A DNA stretch of 64,000 nt from Mytilus trossulus (Eukaryota; Mollusca; Bivalvia; Mytilida; Mytilidae): NCBI RefSeq assembly GCF_036588685.1, contig NC_086383.1, positions 57,301,448 through 57,365,447 of the forward strand, written 5' to 3'. The position numbers and the translations under genes are program-made. Below are positions 27,101-33,949 of this stretch, piece after piece. Every line of letters begins with the position of its first letter. Position 1 is the stretch's first letter. The notes beneath the pieces were generated by a model. That model ran no database searches, was not told where the DNA came from, and saw only the letters and a list, made by a program, of their open reading frames with translations.

Positions 27101-30100
27101 TTAATTTATAGGTTTCAATGAAAGCATTTTTAATATGGAAAATCTTATAGTAGAATATGAAATAAAAGTTGAAGCTTACTATGAAATTAACTTCCTTTTG
27201 ACTGCAATTTTTTTTTCTATCTACAAATCATATTATATCTCTGACTCAAAGAGAACAAAAATAGATATCTTTAAAATATTCAATGCGGAAATAAAATATA
27301 TAGTTGAAGTCAATAATGTAATTAAAAGAAGAAAAAAAAACCCAGCAAATTAATTATGAAAACCCTTAGCTACATAAACAATAATAAATATCCCTGAAGT
27401 CACATGACCCAAGTCTGAAGTCACATGACGTGAGCATGTCAGGTGACTATTACGTACTTTAACATACCTAACACATGTTTAATAAAATCAATAATATATT
27501 CAATAGTGTTTAATACACACTTTTCTGTCTTCTTCTTCTACTTTTTTATTGATTTTATTTTTGACAACTGTGTGTTGTATATTCTGATGTTGTGTATAAT
27601 CATGTTTACCTGAGTAGTTTATAGTAAATACCTCAATGTTCAAATAAATGAAAACTTTGCTTGTGATTAAAAACATCAAGAAAGTTATGGTCAACTTACC
27701 TTTTAATTAGACAACTTGTCTTAGTATTAAATCCCGTCGATATTCAAATATTCTCAACTATATTTATCCAAACCAAAGATGATGATGGCAAACACGATGC
27801 AAATTTATCTAATATTAAAACCAATTATCGGATGGAAGTGAAATTCTCCGGTAAACATGAAATGTTATATCAATTTACTTTCATTAGATATTCTCCCTGG
27901 ATATCAATAACTAATACACCAGGGATACTTAGTGCAATGCTGTACACTTAGTAAATTGTCAACAGCAAAAGTGTGCAATAAAATATATTAGTCACGATAA
28001 AAAATATTCAACTTGGTGGACACTCTTCTATAATAAGTCGATCTTTATTATAGATTGGATTTGAGTAGGCATTTATCTTTTTCAATTTATGAACATTCAT
28101 GAATTGTGCTGAAACTTTGAAAGGGTTTTATCTTTAAGACCACGAAAAGGCACTCTTAAGAATTTTTATATTTGATTGAATATTAAGATGAAAATCATAA
28201 GCTTATACATCGAAACTCTTAAATAGTGTATAGTTATTTCATGTATATCCAATGAGTGGTTGCATGTGGTTTTCTTCAATTTCATAATCATAGACTATGG
28301 TCTTTTATATAGAAACTTATAATGCCATGGATGTTGTGTACAATAAGGTATTGATGACCTCTGTAGAAGATGATGAAAGTGAAGGAACCAAAACACCTGA
28401 CAAACCAGTGAAACATATGTCAAACGAAAAAACTGTTGGTGGTCAATATAAAAATAACACCCAAGGTGACCGTCCTTCACAAACAAAAGCTACCAAGCAG
28501 TCCTCTACACAACAACTAAAAATCCTTTCGTTGTCAACCCAGCAGACCTCTTGTGTGTCCAAAAGACAACAAATTAAACAGAAAATGAGGGCTAAAATGA
28601 CCAAAAACGAAATAAGAAAGAAAATGGAAAAAGTCCTCAAAAGTGGGAAATATAAGATGAAAGTTGGCCGACTCATCTTCTGGGACTTTGGTGGACAGTA
28701 TGTCTACTATACAACACACCAGACATTTATGACTTTCAGAGCTTTGTTTCTAGTAGTTTTTGATGGAAGTAAAGGTTTAACTGACGAAGTTCCTGATGTT
28801 CTGTGTTTTCCAGGGCAGCACTTGACACCAACTCCAGCAGGTAATTTTTGGTGATTTAGATTTATGAAAACTATATAGAAAATGCATGAAAAGAACTATC
28901 TGTCAAAATACGACATATCAATAATGATTTAATAGCAATGCGTAAGAAGATAGACGCAACTATCAGGAATGACTGAACCATCCTGAGTTCTCTCCCGGTT
29001 TTGATTATTGGAGTTCAGGTTTTGATGTGCTCCTTTTTTACGAAGTTGATTTTCTATGTCTAAAATTGTGTAAAAATAATCATGATATTTAACACATCTA
29101 AAAAAAAAATTGAGATACTGTATACGTGTTTTCTTTAACTGTACGTTGCACTTTAGATCTACTCTACTTTCAGTGTTCTTAATGCACTGGGTCAACTCAA
29201 TTCTGACCTATTGTAAGGTGGTTTTTGAAGGTATCCCGAAGATCTTGTTTGTTGCAACCCATAAAGACAAAGTTCCAATGGTAAGTGACCAAGACATTAA
29301 TCCATCATTAAAAATGCATAACATTATAATCCTGGTACTTTTGATAACTATTATCGCTGTTTTGTTATAATTTTCCTTTAGTATTTTTTGTGTCTTTTGC
29401 CATAACATACGCAAATGAAATCGATTCTACTAAGGTGATTAGAAAGACAATGTATGACGTCATAAGCCTATGCCCCTGACGTTGTTTACGGAAATAGTAA
29501 AAAACCAGATTTTCAATGGTCTTTTAAACTCGATAATGTTTCTTCGCTATTTTTTTTTTTAACTTAAGTCACCTGCTGTGTATTGGGACTGAATCTCATT
29601 TTTATTTGCTATGTCCATATGGGACAATTACTATTTCAACATGTTTTGTAACAATAGTTCCTTATCAAAAAGTTTTATTTTCATTATAGTTCGCAAATCT
29701 AATGTGAAGGAATAATTCATTGTAGTTTAAGAACATTAACGGTACCAGAATCGTATTTCAACTATAGTTTAGTGTCTATTGAAAGATTCTTAAGACCAAA
29801 TTTGTTTTTAAATCCACATCGTATTATAAAGACGAAAAACGAAAAGACACAAACCAAAACAGACAGAATCGGAATAAGCAAAGACGGACAAAGAGTCAAA
29901 GGCATACTTCTTTTTCAATATGCTTATAATTTTCCATAACATTATCTTGCATGATATAAAACAAGGTGATAATTTCTCTCATTGGCAGTCTTGATTTACT
30001 GAAAACAATGACATTATCAACCTTTTCAACAAATAAAATATCAACTAGTACTAAATTAGAATTTTACAAAGTTTAAGTAATGTATGTTTTAACATAACAT

Positions 30101-32626
30101 TACAATTTAATGAAAATATCAGGTGAATTAAGAACATTTTAGAAAATCTAAAAAGTTACTTCTGGTATCTTAATGTATTCCCAACTAGAAATATAAATCT
30201 ACAGAAAAACGATTTTTTGTGATTTACAAAAACGGGATATCAAAGAGAAAGCTATCAAGTTTTATGAAAATCTGGGATGAGTGGAAACCGTTAAAGACGT
30301 TTTATAATTACTAAAAATCGTATTGGACATTATGAACTCAGTTAAAAAAATGAACCAATTTATAAAAATATAACTTATAAATATTGATATTTGTACAAGT
30401 GTGTATTACTTTGGTTGACTTTTCATTTTTTTTTTCGACATTTTAAGGGGAGATAACTCTGAAACAGTGCATTTTCTGAAAGAATCTACAAGGAATTTTC
30501 CTATTTAATTTTTTAGCCGAAAAAAAACCCGTAAGGTAACCCTCTTATTTCTTTTGATATTCTCAAAGCCTTGTCTAAAAGCTATATGTTTGTAACTTAT
30601 TTTACAATTCTATCATTTAGTTTTGTTTCCAATAACAAAATGGTGTATTGTCCTGTATAATCCATACAAAATGTGCCATTTTGTCACAACCTGTTGCTTG
30701 AGAAAATATACGGTGACCTATCATTTTTATTATTTTTGAACATACACCAATATATACTACTTTTCTGCAAAGTATGAACAAATTCTATCCTTTTTTAGAC
30801 TCCCATACCCCATTAATGGCATAAAGTGTCTTCTTTATTTATATTTTAAAAAAAAATAGTAAAGGGAACTTACTGTTTCAAAATAATGTTTTGAGGTTTT
30901 TTTTTATGACAGATTATAAAAACAAAGAATACATTGACCTACAAAAGTTATGATTATAACATGTTTACAAATAATATACTATTGCTGGTTTATAATAAGG
31001 TTGGGTCATGCCATATAAAGGTTCTTTCTTCATTTTTTTTTTTTGCAGGAGGATGTAGAAACCAGACGTGCACTATTGTACAACGAAGTAGAGGAATTGT
31101 TTAAGGACCATGAGGGAAGAAATCATCTTGTCCTTGACAAACAAATATTTGTTAATGCAACTGATAAAGCTGATCAAGAAATTGAATTCCTGAAGAAAGC
31201 CATCACAGAGCTTACTTTCGACCATCCATGTTGGGGGGAGAAAATGCCTAATGCATGTGTCCCCCTCGAACTTGAGATTGCTGAATTAGTAGCTCAAGGG
31301 AAACAAATTCTGTCTTTGCATGAGTTTGAAGAACTAAATGCCATAAGCGAGGTTTCTGTTCTGAATCCAAGACAACTGAAAGATTTCCTTCAGTTTCATC
31401 ACTCACTTGGCAAGATCGTGTACTTTGATAGCATACATCTGAGAGATTATGTTATCATTAACCCACTTCTCATGGTGGAAGTCATGCGATCTTTTGTGAC
31501 AGGTATTTATCAATTTTGAATTAAGTCTTATTTTGAGTTTTGTGTATATTGCCATATTTATGTCATCATAGGCACACTGTTTTGTTTTACTGCAATCTTG
31601 ATAACAATCAATGTTGTGCATAGGGTCAAATAAAAAAAAATGTGGTATGTTTGTCAATGAGACAACTCCTCACAAGAGACAAACTGACTCAGAAATATAC
31701 AAAAATAGGTCAATGTACGGCTTTTAACCATGAGAAAAGCACATACCGAATAGTAAGCTATAAAATACCCCGAAATGCAAAAGTAGAACAATTCAAACGA
31801 GAAAACGAACGGCCTAATTTATGTACGAAATAATATTTGTTTTTTTCTATTAGTGTGTTTTCATGTTGTAAAAATAATTTATGAACTCCTTAAATAAACT
31901 AGTAGATAAATCATAACTTTCAACTACTTTTTTTTACTTTAGTTATTTGTAAGACCAGTAGATTTCTGTATTATTTAAAAGATTTGTAATGAATATTCAT
32001 TGCTCAGAAAGTATTTTACCTTTCTGTTTTTAGACAGAAGATTCTGGCCACAGAAAAAAAGAATGCAGGAAATTTTCAGAGAAATGTCGGAAAGTGGAAT
32101 CATATGCCGTGAAGACCTGTACCAGATTTGGACACAAAATGACTTCAAGGCAATTTTACCATACAAAGAGTTTATATTCAACATCCTGATTCATTTAGAT
32201 ATTTTGGCAGAGCAACGGAGATATGATACATATAATGGCAGTCGGTTACCAGTAGAGAAATTCTTTGTTCCCTGTATGGTTACAGAAAGAAATACCACCA
32301 GATTCATGGACAAAGAATGTACACCCGATCGAGCTATTTGCTTAGCATTTGTTTTCAAAGGGACTGTTATACCATCAGCTTTACCTAATCGACTAATAAG
32401 CGCATGTCTGAGCATGTGGACCGTCAAGCAGTATGAAGGAAGAAAACTCATCTTTTCAGGATTTATTGTAGTATCAATTGACAAGTCACATGACATTGTT
32501 GTGTGTGTTGAAGGCAACAAGATTTTTCTTTATTTAGTCCATAAAACCTCCGCTGGACTTATTGTCGCAGATATAGCAACTGGAATTAAAGAATGTTTGG
32601 TTTTAACCATGAACGGACTGCAATAA
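3025..32626 (+). CDS. Ankyrin-repeat / Roc-COR (ROCO family) GTPase, 3' part of gene
   Basis: Ten exons join into one open frame: 3025-3108, 9361-9459, 12032-12139, 12776-12850, 13469-13520, 18069-18299, 28313-28840, 29174-29280, 31049-31502, 32034-32626. They total 2331 bp, 776 codons plus TAA, and every intron has GT..AG ends with matching phases. Residues 1-122 are ankyrin repeats. Residues 140-430 are a Roc GTPase with P-loop GQFGVGKSS (167-175), switch-II DFGGQ (341-345) and THKD (421-424). Residues 429-776 resemble COR, the dimerisation module that follows Roc. A Lys/Gln/Ser/Thr-rich insert of about 100 residues lies between P-loop and DFGGQ. The order ANK-Roc-COR recalls DAPK1 without kinase or death domain. 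ROCO proteins are regulatory GTPases; the pathway here is unknown. The first exon starts in phase 0, so upstream exons must exist. Confidence 0.9.
3298..3506. mobile_element. Short palindromic MITE-like repeat
   Basis: The left end ('TGGATACCAATTTCTGTGG') and right end ('CCACGAAAATTGGTACACAC') are imperfect inverted copies, ending in 'ACAGTGGGTTTATT' and 'AATGAATCCACAGT'. A relative lies at 45438-45615, where the same ends read 'TTATTTTCGTGGGTACCAGT' and 'CACGAAAATCAATAAATCCA'. It is non-coding and intronic in the ROCO gene. Confidence 0.7.
3598..4860 (+). repeat. 355-bp repeat, tandem copies (partial, full, full, partial)
   Basis: Each unit starts near 'AAAAGTACCAGGATTATAAT', contains 'CGCCAGACGCGCGTTTCGTC', 'GACTCATCAGTGACGCTCAG' and 'GGGGACGAAACGTCCACCAG', and recurs at 355 bp. 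Starts are near 3598 (internal deletion), 3846, 4200 and 4555 (3' truncated). Two full units contain an 80-codon ORF that differs at one residue. I treat these ORFs as non-coding because the family is a dispersed repeat with fragments elsewhere in the window. Confidence 0.9.
5429..7570. mobile_element. Non-autonomous DNA transposon, 2.14 kb, 20-bp perfect TIRs
   Basis: GGGTCTGTTGTTCAACTTGT at 5429-5448 is exactly inverted at 7551-7570. Subterminal DNA at both ends is rich in 'TTAATCAT.TGATTAA' type palindromes and 'TCGTTAA' motifs. No transposase is seen; the interior is AT-rich with a SINE-like fragment at 6300-6450. I could not find a clear target-site duplication. Confidence 0.8.
6300..6450 (-). 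repeat. SINE-like fragment
   Basis: 'GTTGTTGAAGGCCGT', 'GGTGACATATA' and 'GCAATCATACTACATCTTCT' match, inverted, the family best seen at 53640-53790 and 31628-31833. It lies inside the 5429-7570 element. Confidence 0.55.
8320..8615 (+). repeat. Dispersed repeat with CGTCCGT-rich head
   Basis: It starts near 'CCCAATTCATGGGCATTATG', passes through degenerate 'CGTCCGTTCG' repeats and 'AAGTTGAAGTCCAATCAACT', and ends near 'GTGGCATCCGTGTACCGAGG'. An inverted relative lies at 54075-54330. No coding capacity. Confidence 0.7.
8740..8872 (-). repeat. Inverted fragment of the 355-bp family
   Basis: 'GTCACTGATGAGTCTTATGT' then 'GACGAAACGCGCGTCTGGCG' and 'TATAATCCTGGTACCTTTGA' are the reverse complement of the 3598-4860 units. 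Shorter tails of the same family occur near 29325 and 33130. Confidence 0.85.
9361..9459 (+). CDS. ROCO gene exon, one complete ankyrin repeat
   Basis: 99 bp, exactly 33 codons, the length of one ankyrin repeat, between 'CATTCCAG' and 'GTATGT'. The core reads NGDTALMFAAQKGRLAATLL, a textbook G-TALxxAAxxG pattern. Phase 0 at both ends. Confidence 0.92.
9655..11650. repeat. Two diverged direct copies of a 0.9-1.1 kb intronic repeat
   Basis: 9690-10560 and 10850-11650 align in order: 'TTGACACTGATTC', 'CTTCCGGTTGGC', 'AACCAAGGACCTCAAA', 'TATATATGGTTAATGAGTT', 'TACAGTTTTTGAAA', 'TGACCTTGACC', 'AACATCCTGA'. They are clearly diverged, so the duplication is old. Short open frames inside are not conserved between copies. 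Confidence 0.75.
11735..11780. repeat. Inverted-repeat hairpin, AGGTCTTTCC family
   Basis: AAAAGGTCTTTCCA and its complement flank an 8-base loop. The same arm sequence forms a hairpin at 13961-13993. Confidence 0.7.
12032..12139 (+). CDS. ROCO gene exon, ankyrin repeat
   Basis: 36 codons between 'CATTATAG' and 'GTAACA', phase 0. It begins NWGETALHVAAEYGHLEITR, a clear ankyrin repeat. Confidence 0.93.
12776..12850 (+). CDS. ROCO gene exon, last ankyrin-like half repeat
   Basis: 25 codons between 'TTTTTAG' and 'GTATAT', phase 0. It starts GKTPYDLAANPEF, the 'GKTPxDLA' form typical of a terminal ankyrin repeat, and ends EAMQYLK. Confidence 0.88.
13469..13520 (+). CDS. ROCO gene exon, short linker
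   Basis: A 52-bp exon between 'ATTTTTAG' and 'GTATTT'. I placed it because the flanking exons need a link that starts in phase 0 and ends in phase 1, and this one does so without a stop (reads TVMSKKSTSMTAELGIG). It joins ankyrin repeats to the GTPase domain. It is the least certain exon of the gene because it has no domain of its own. Confidence 0.7.
13961..14400 (+). repeat. Dispersed repeat headed by a 15-bp hairpin
   Basis: AAGGTCTTTCCTTTT and its exact complement are separated by 3 bases, followed by 'TTCCGCCAAACTTTGACAAA', 'GGCGTGTCGCTTTCATGTTC' and 'TAATCCCTCCGAAACCCAAA'. I recall similar sequences as common in bivalves. The 85-codon ORF inside is not supported as a gene. Confidence 0.6.
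14400..14770. repeat. GGTCAAAGGTCAAG-type repeat
   Basis: Direct and inverted runs of 'TTGACCTTGACCTTTGACC' and 'AAGGTCAAAGGTCAAG' bracket intronic DNA. Similar runs are at 10195-10220 and 11320-11345. These resemble nuclear-receptor half sites (AGGTCA) but occur within repeats. Confidence 0.5.
15047..15525. mobile_element. Foldback element, about 480 bp, long imperfect TIRs
   Basis: The left end TTTGATGGCTAC..., 'TGTAGGACTCAAGTCTATGG' and 'CGGGTTCCAAATC' are matched inverted by 'GATTTGGAACCCACTTTAGA', 'TTGAGTCCTACATATG' and ...CCATCAAA. The arms hold many degenerate copies of 'TCTATGGCAGATT'. No protein is encoded. Confidence 0.8.
15530..18068. other. Intron interior, nothing recognised
   Basis: AT-rich intronic DNA of the ROCO gene. 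I see no exon, TIR pair or known repeat that I can support. Confidence 0.6.
18069..18299 (+). CDS. ROCO gene exon, Roc domain P-loop
   Basis: 231 bp between 'ATTTACAG' and 'GTAAGA', phase 1 at both ends. It encodes MRCMVTGQFGVGKSSLVKLL, a Walker A / G1 motif in its beta-strand context. The in-frame ATG at 18032 is intronic and not needed as a start. Confidence 0.92.
18300..20555. other. Start of the 10-kb intron, nothing recognised
   Basis: AT-rich intronic DNA between the P-loop exon and the first recognisable repeat. Short ORFs at 18567 and 20277 lack any family signal or splice context. Confidence 0.6.
20560..20890 (-). repeat. SINE-like element, near full length
   Basis: Read on the minus strand it begins near 'GATGTAGTGTATGAGTGTCA' and continues 'ATGAGACAACTCTCCATCCA', 'GGTACGGCCTTCAACACGGA', 'GAGCCAACACTCCG', 'AAACGACAACTACTG'. 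The same order of blocks occurs at 31628-31833, 46143-46430 and 53560-53790. The ORF on this strand is part of the repeat. Confidence 0.7.
21245..21714 (+). repeat. Left 470-bp terminal repeat
   Basis: Appears identical to 22589-23058. It contains an ORF of 124 codons starting at 21264 that is the same in both copies. It has no recognisable domain and is most likely fortuitous. Confidence 0.9.
22589..23058 (+). repeat. Right 470-bp terminal repeat
   Basis: Second direct copy, preceded by 'CTGTAATA' and followed by TTAA. Identity with the left copy implies recent insertion, duplication or conversion. Confidence 0.9.
25215..25280 (+). repeat. Fragment of a second SINE-like family
   Basis: 'GGAGACGAAAGATACCAAAG' and 'ACAAACTGACAACGCCA' match the longer copy at 61673-61815. 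It is cut off at the edge of the adjoining TIR element. Confidence 0.7.
25290..26705. mobile_element. Non-autonomous TIR element, 1.4 kb, inside the LINE
   Basis: Terminal 50-mers are inverted with 43 of 50 matching; both contain 'TCGGTCACACCTTA'. TTAA lies at 25286-25289 and at 26705-26708, suggesting a TTAA target duplication. The interior is unusually rich in 'ACGGA' and 'CGGAC' motifs in both orientations (25860-26000 and 26260-26640). 25430-25860 is shared with 1940-2480. No transposase is visible. Confidence 0.85.
27360..28312. other. End of the 10-kb intron
   Basis: Contains 'GAAGTCACATGAC' twice (27398 and 27417) and otherwise AT-rich DNA. No exon is supported. Confidence 0.5.
28313..28840 (+). 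CDS. ROCO gene exon, insert and Roc switch II
   Basis: 528 bp from 'TTATATAG' to 'GTAATT', phase 1 at both ends. The first about 110 codons are hydrophilic and rich in Lys, Gln, Ser and Thr, with little order expected. Then come GRLIFWDFGGQYVYYTTHQT and FRALFLVVFDGSKGL, the G3 motif and following strand of a Roc domain. The large spacing between G1 and G3 is unusual for a small GTPase fold. Confidence 0.93.
29174..29280 (+). CDS. ROCO gene exon, Roc G4 motif
   Basis: 107 bp between 'CTACTTTCAG' and 'GTAAGT', phase 1 to phase 0. It encodes PKILFVATHKDKVPM, where THKD is the G4 guanine-specificity motif (N/TKxD) of Roc domains. Confidence 0.92.
29281..31048. other. Intron, no gene seen
   Basis: AT-rich intron with a short tail of the 355-bp family at about 29325-29355 ('TATAATCCTGGTACTTTTGA'). 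Nothing else is recognised. Confidence 0.6.
31049..31502 (+). CDS. ROCO gene exon, end of Roc and start of COR
   Basis: 454 bp between 'TTTTTTGCAG' and 'GTATTT', phase 0 to phase 1. The last third (LKDFLQFHHSLGKIVYFDS then LRDYVIINPLLMVEVMRSF) follows the COR pattern of a short-helix 'LG.I.YF' followed by 'D.VI.NP.W'. The tryptophan usual after NP is replaced (NPLLM). Confidence 0.93.
31628..31833 (+). repeat. SINE-like element in ROCO intron
   Basis: Blocks 'TGTGGTATGTTTGTCAATGA', 'GAGACAACTCCTCACAAGAG', 'AGGTCAATGTACGG', 'CCATGAGAAAAGCACATACC' and 'ACGGCCTAATTTATGTACGA' are in the family order. It lies in the 531-bp intron between the two COR exons, so that intron is largely this insertion. 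The ORF here is not a gene. Confidence 0.8.
32034..32626 (+). CDS. ROCO gene terminal exon, rest of COR, stop TAA
   Basis: 593 bp from acceptor 'TGTTTTTAG' to TAA at 32624-32626, phase 1 start. It has the COR features ESGIICREDLYQIW, FKAILPYKEFIFNILI and IPSALPNRLISACLSMW. The protein ends about 75 residues after that motif, with no kinase, LRR or death domain following. An AATAAA overlaps the stop codon. The end may be natural or an early truncation compared with longer relatives. Confidence 0.92.
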
Positions 32627-32920
32627 ATTTTGATACTCTGCAATATTCGTTCTCAAAATGGATTGTTTTAAATCTTTGCAAATTGGCTAAAATTCTATGT
32701 TTTTTGCCTGAAATCTAATGAATTTCTTTTTGTTTAGAGAAATTGCATCAAACTTTTAAATACTACAGCTTAATTCAATTTTTCTTAGAAAAAAAAAGAC
32801 AATTCTCAGCTACCTTCAAATTCTTCCTGCAATAACAAAAGAAAATAAATAATATACATACTAATATTTTAGCATTTCCCTGTTCTAAGTCATATTGTAC
32901 TTTTAAATTTATACAATAAA
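32622..32920 (+). terminator. Candidate polyadenylation signals of the ROCO gene
   Basis: AATAAA occurs at 32622-32627 (overlapping the stop codon), 32844-32849 and 32915-32920. The later two are more plausible as the working 3' end signal. No transcript evidence is available. Confidence 0.5.
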
Positions 32921-33439
32921 CTAAATTTTTAGCCTTCTGAAATCTTACATTCAAAACTCAAGGCTAAATTTTTAGCTTTCAAAGATTCTCAATTAAATGT
33001 AATCGGCTCGAGTTTTAACTATAAATTTGATCAGTTTGAACAAAAACAGTTGATACATGAAAAAAATGCTAAAGTTTTAGTAAAAAAAAATAACATGTTG
33101 ATCGCAATGCAATATAGTAAATTGTAAATTATAAGCCTGGTACCTTTGATAATCGATTTTGGAGATGAAATTTAGCGACTTTAGCGATCATTATTTTGAT
33201 TTGATCACGAAAATCACGAGTAAGAGTTTACATTTAAGTTTTGAAACAAGCACTAGAATTGAATGTCCTACAACATTCATAAACTGTCATCAACATGTAG
33301 AATAGTTTATCATTATTATACTAATCGACTTTTGGTGGGATTTTATTTCTCAATCTGTAGGTATTATGTGGTTTTGGTAGGATTGATATTCTTTTCGACA
33401 TTTTGAGATTGCCTCAGGCATCAGCAACCTCTTCAATAC

Positions 33440-33945
33440 TATAAAACTATAGTTTGTACCAGGCAGTATATATATTGTACATATGCCTCATTCAATGTAA
33501 AGCGCTAGAAATTAATAGAAATGTACTCTTTTGTAATTTAAGTAATATAGTTCCATCTTTTGCTAATATGTGTGAACAAGATAAGTTTAGTTTCATTCTG
33601 AAAAGTAATGATACAAACATTAGTACTGTAAGTGTAGCTGGAATAAGCGATATGTATGATTTGAACATTCATTTAAAGCAAAAATAATGTTGTTAAGAAC
33701 TTTTATAGTATTAATGCCAATTGTTAATGGCTTAAATTTATAATTTTGTATGAATAACACCTCCACGTAATGTAAATATAAAGTATGTATCTCTTATCAT
33801 TGAGAAATAATATGTTTGGTTTGTTTTTTTTGTTTTTGTCTGTTTGTTTGTTCATTTTTGTATTTGTATTTGTATTTTGTAAATGTCGGCTGGTATCATT
33901 TCTGTATAGGAATTTACACCAATAAAATTATTTGATTTGATTTTA
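33440..33945 (+). pseudogene. 5'-truncated LINE, 3' end only
   Basis: The ORF ends (33480-33687) with 'NMCEQDKFSFILKSNDTNIS' and '...SVAGISDMYDLNIH', which resembles the last residues of CR1/jockey-type reverse transcriptases ('KF.FIL...D......A.FI'). It is followed by about 200 bp of T-rich 3' UTR and a terminal 'CACCAATAAAATTATTTGAT' with a TTTGATT-like tail. Truncation from the 5' side is usual for LINE insertions. Confidence 0.6.
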
Positions 33946-33949
33946 TGCC

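Larger units (their letters stand above)
23330..27355 (+). pseudogene. Broken LINE reverse transcriptase (L1/Tx1-like)
   Basis: Frame-shifted pieces lie in the expected order: 'VEEGESNSAYFLGLEKSR' (about 23380), 'GLDGLFIAILK' (23700), 'DPLSLDNYRPITLLNYDVKL' (23788), RT core 'LDFSNSFDSLEW' (23910) and 'FKQGCPISSLLFVLAVEV' (24070), then a connection region to 25195. After an insertion come 'CYHCSIKEEYELFYFF' (27007-27054, C-terminal Cys motif) and a tail to 27353. The YADD-type motif is not intact, and many frameshifts and stops mean no activity. The 5' endonuclease part is missing. It is interrupted at about 25215-26708. Confidence 0.88.

Noticed and set aside
28443..28719. Minus-strand ORFs over the Roc exon
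   Set aside because: Shadows of the real plus-strand exon, which has splice sites and motifs.
32191..32520. Minus-strand 109-codon ORF
   Set aside because: Shadow of the COR exon.
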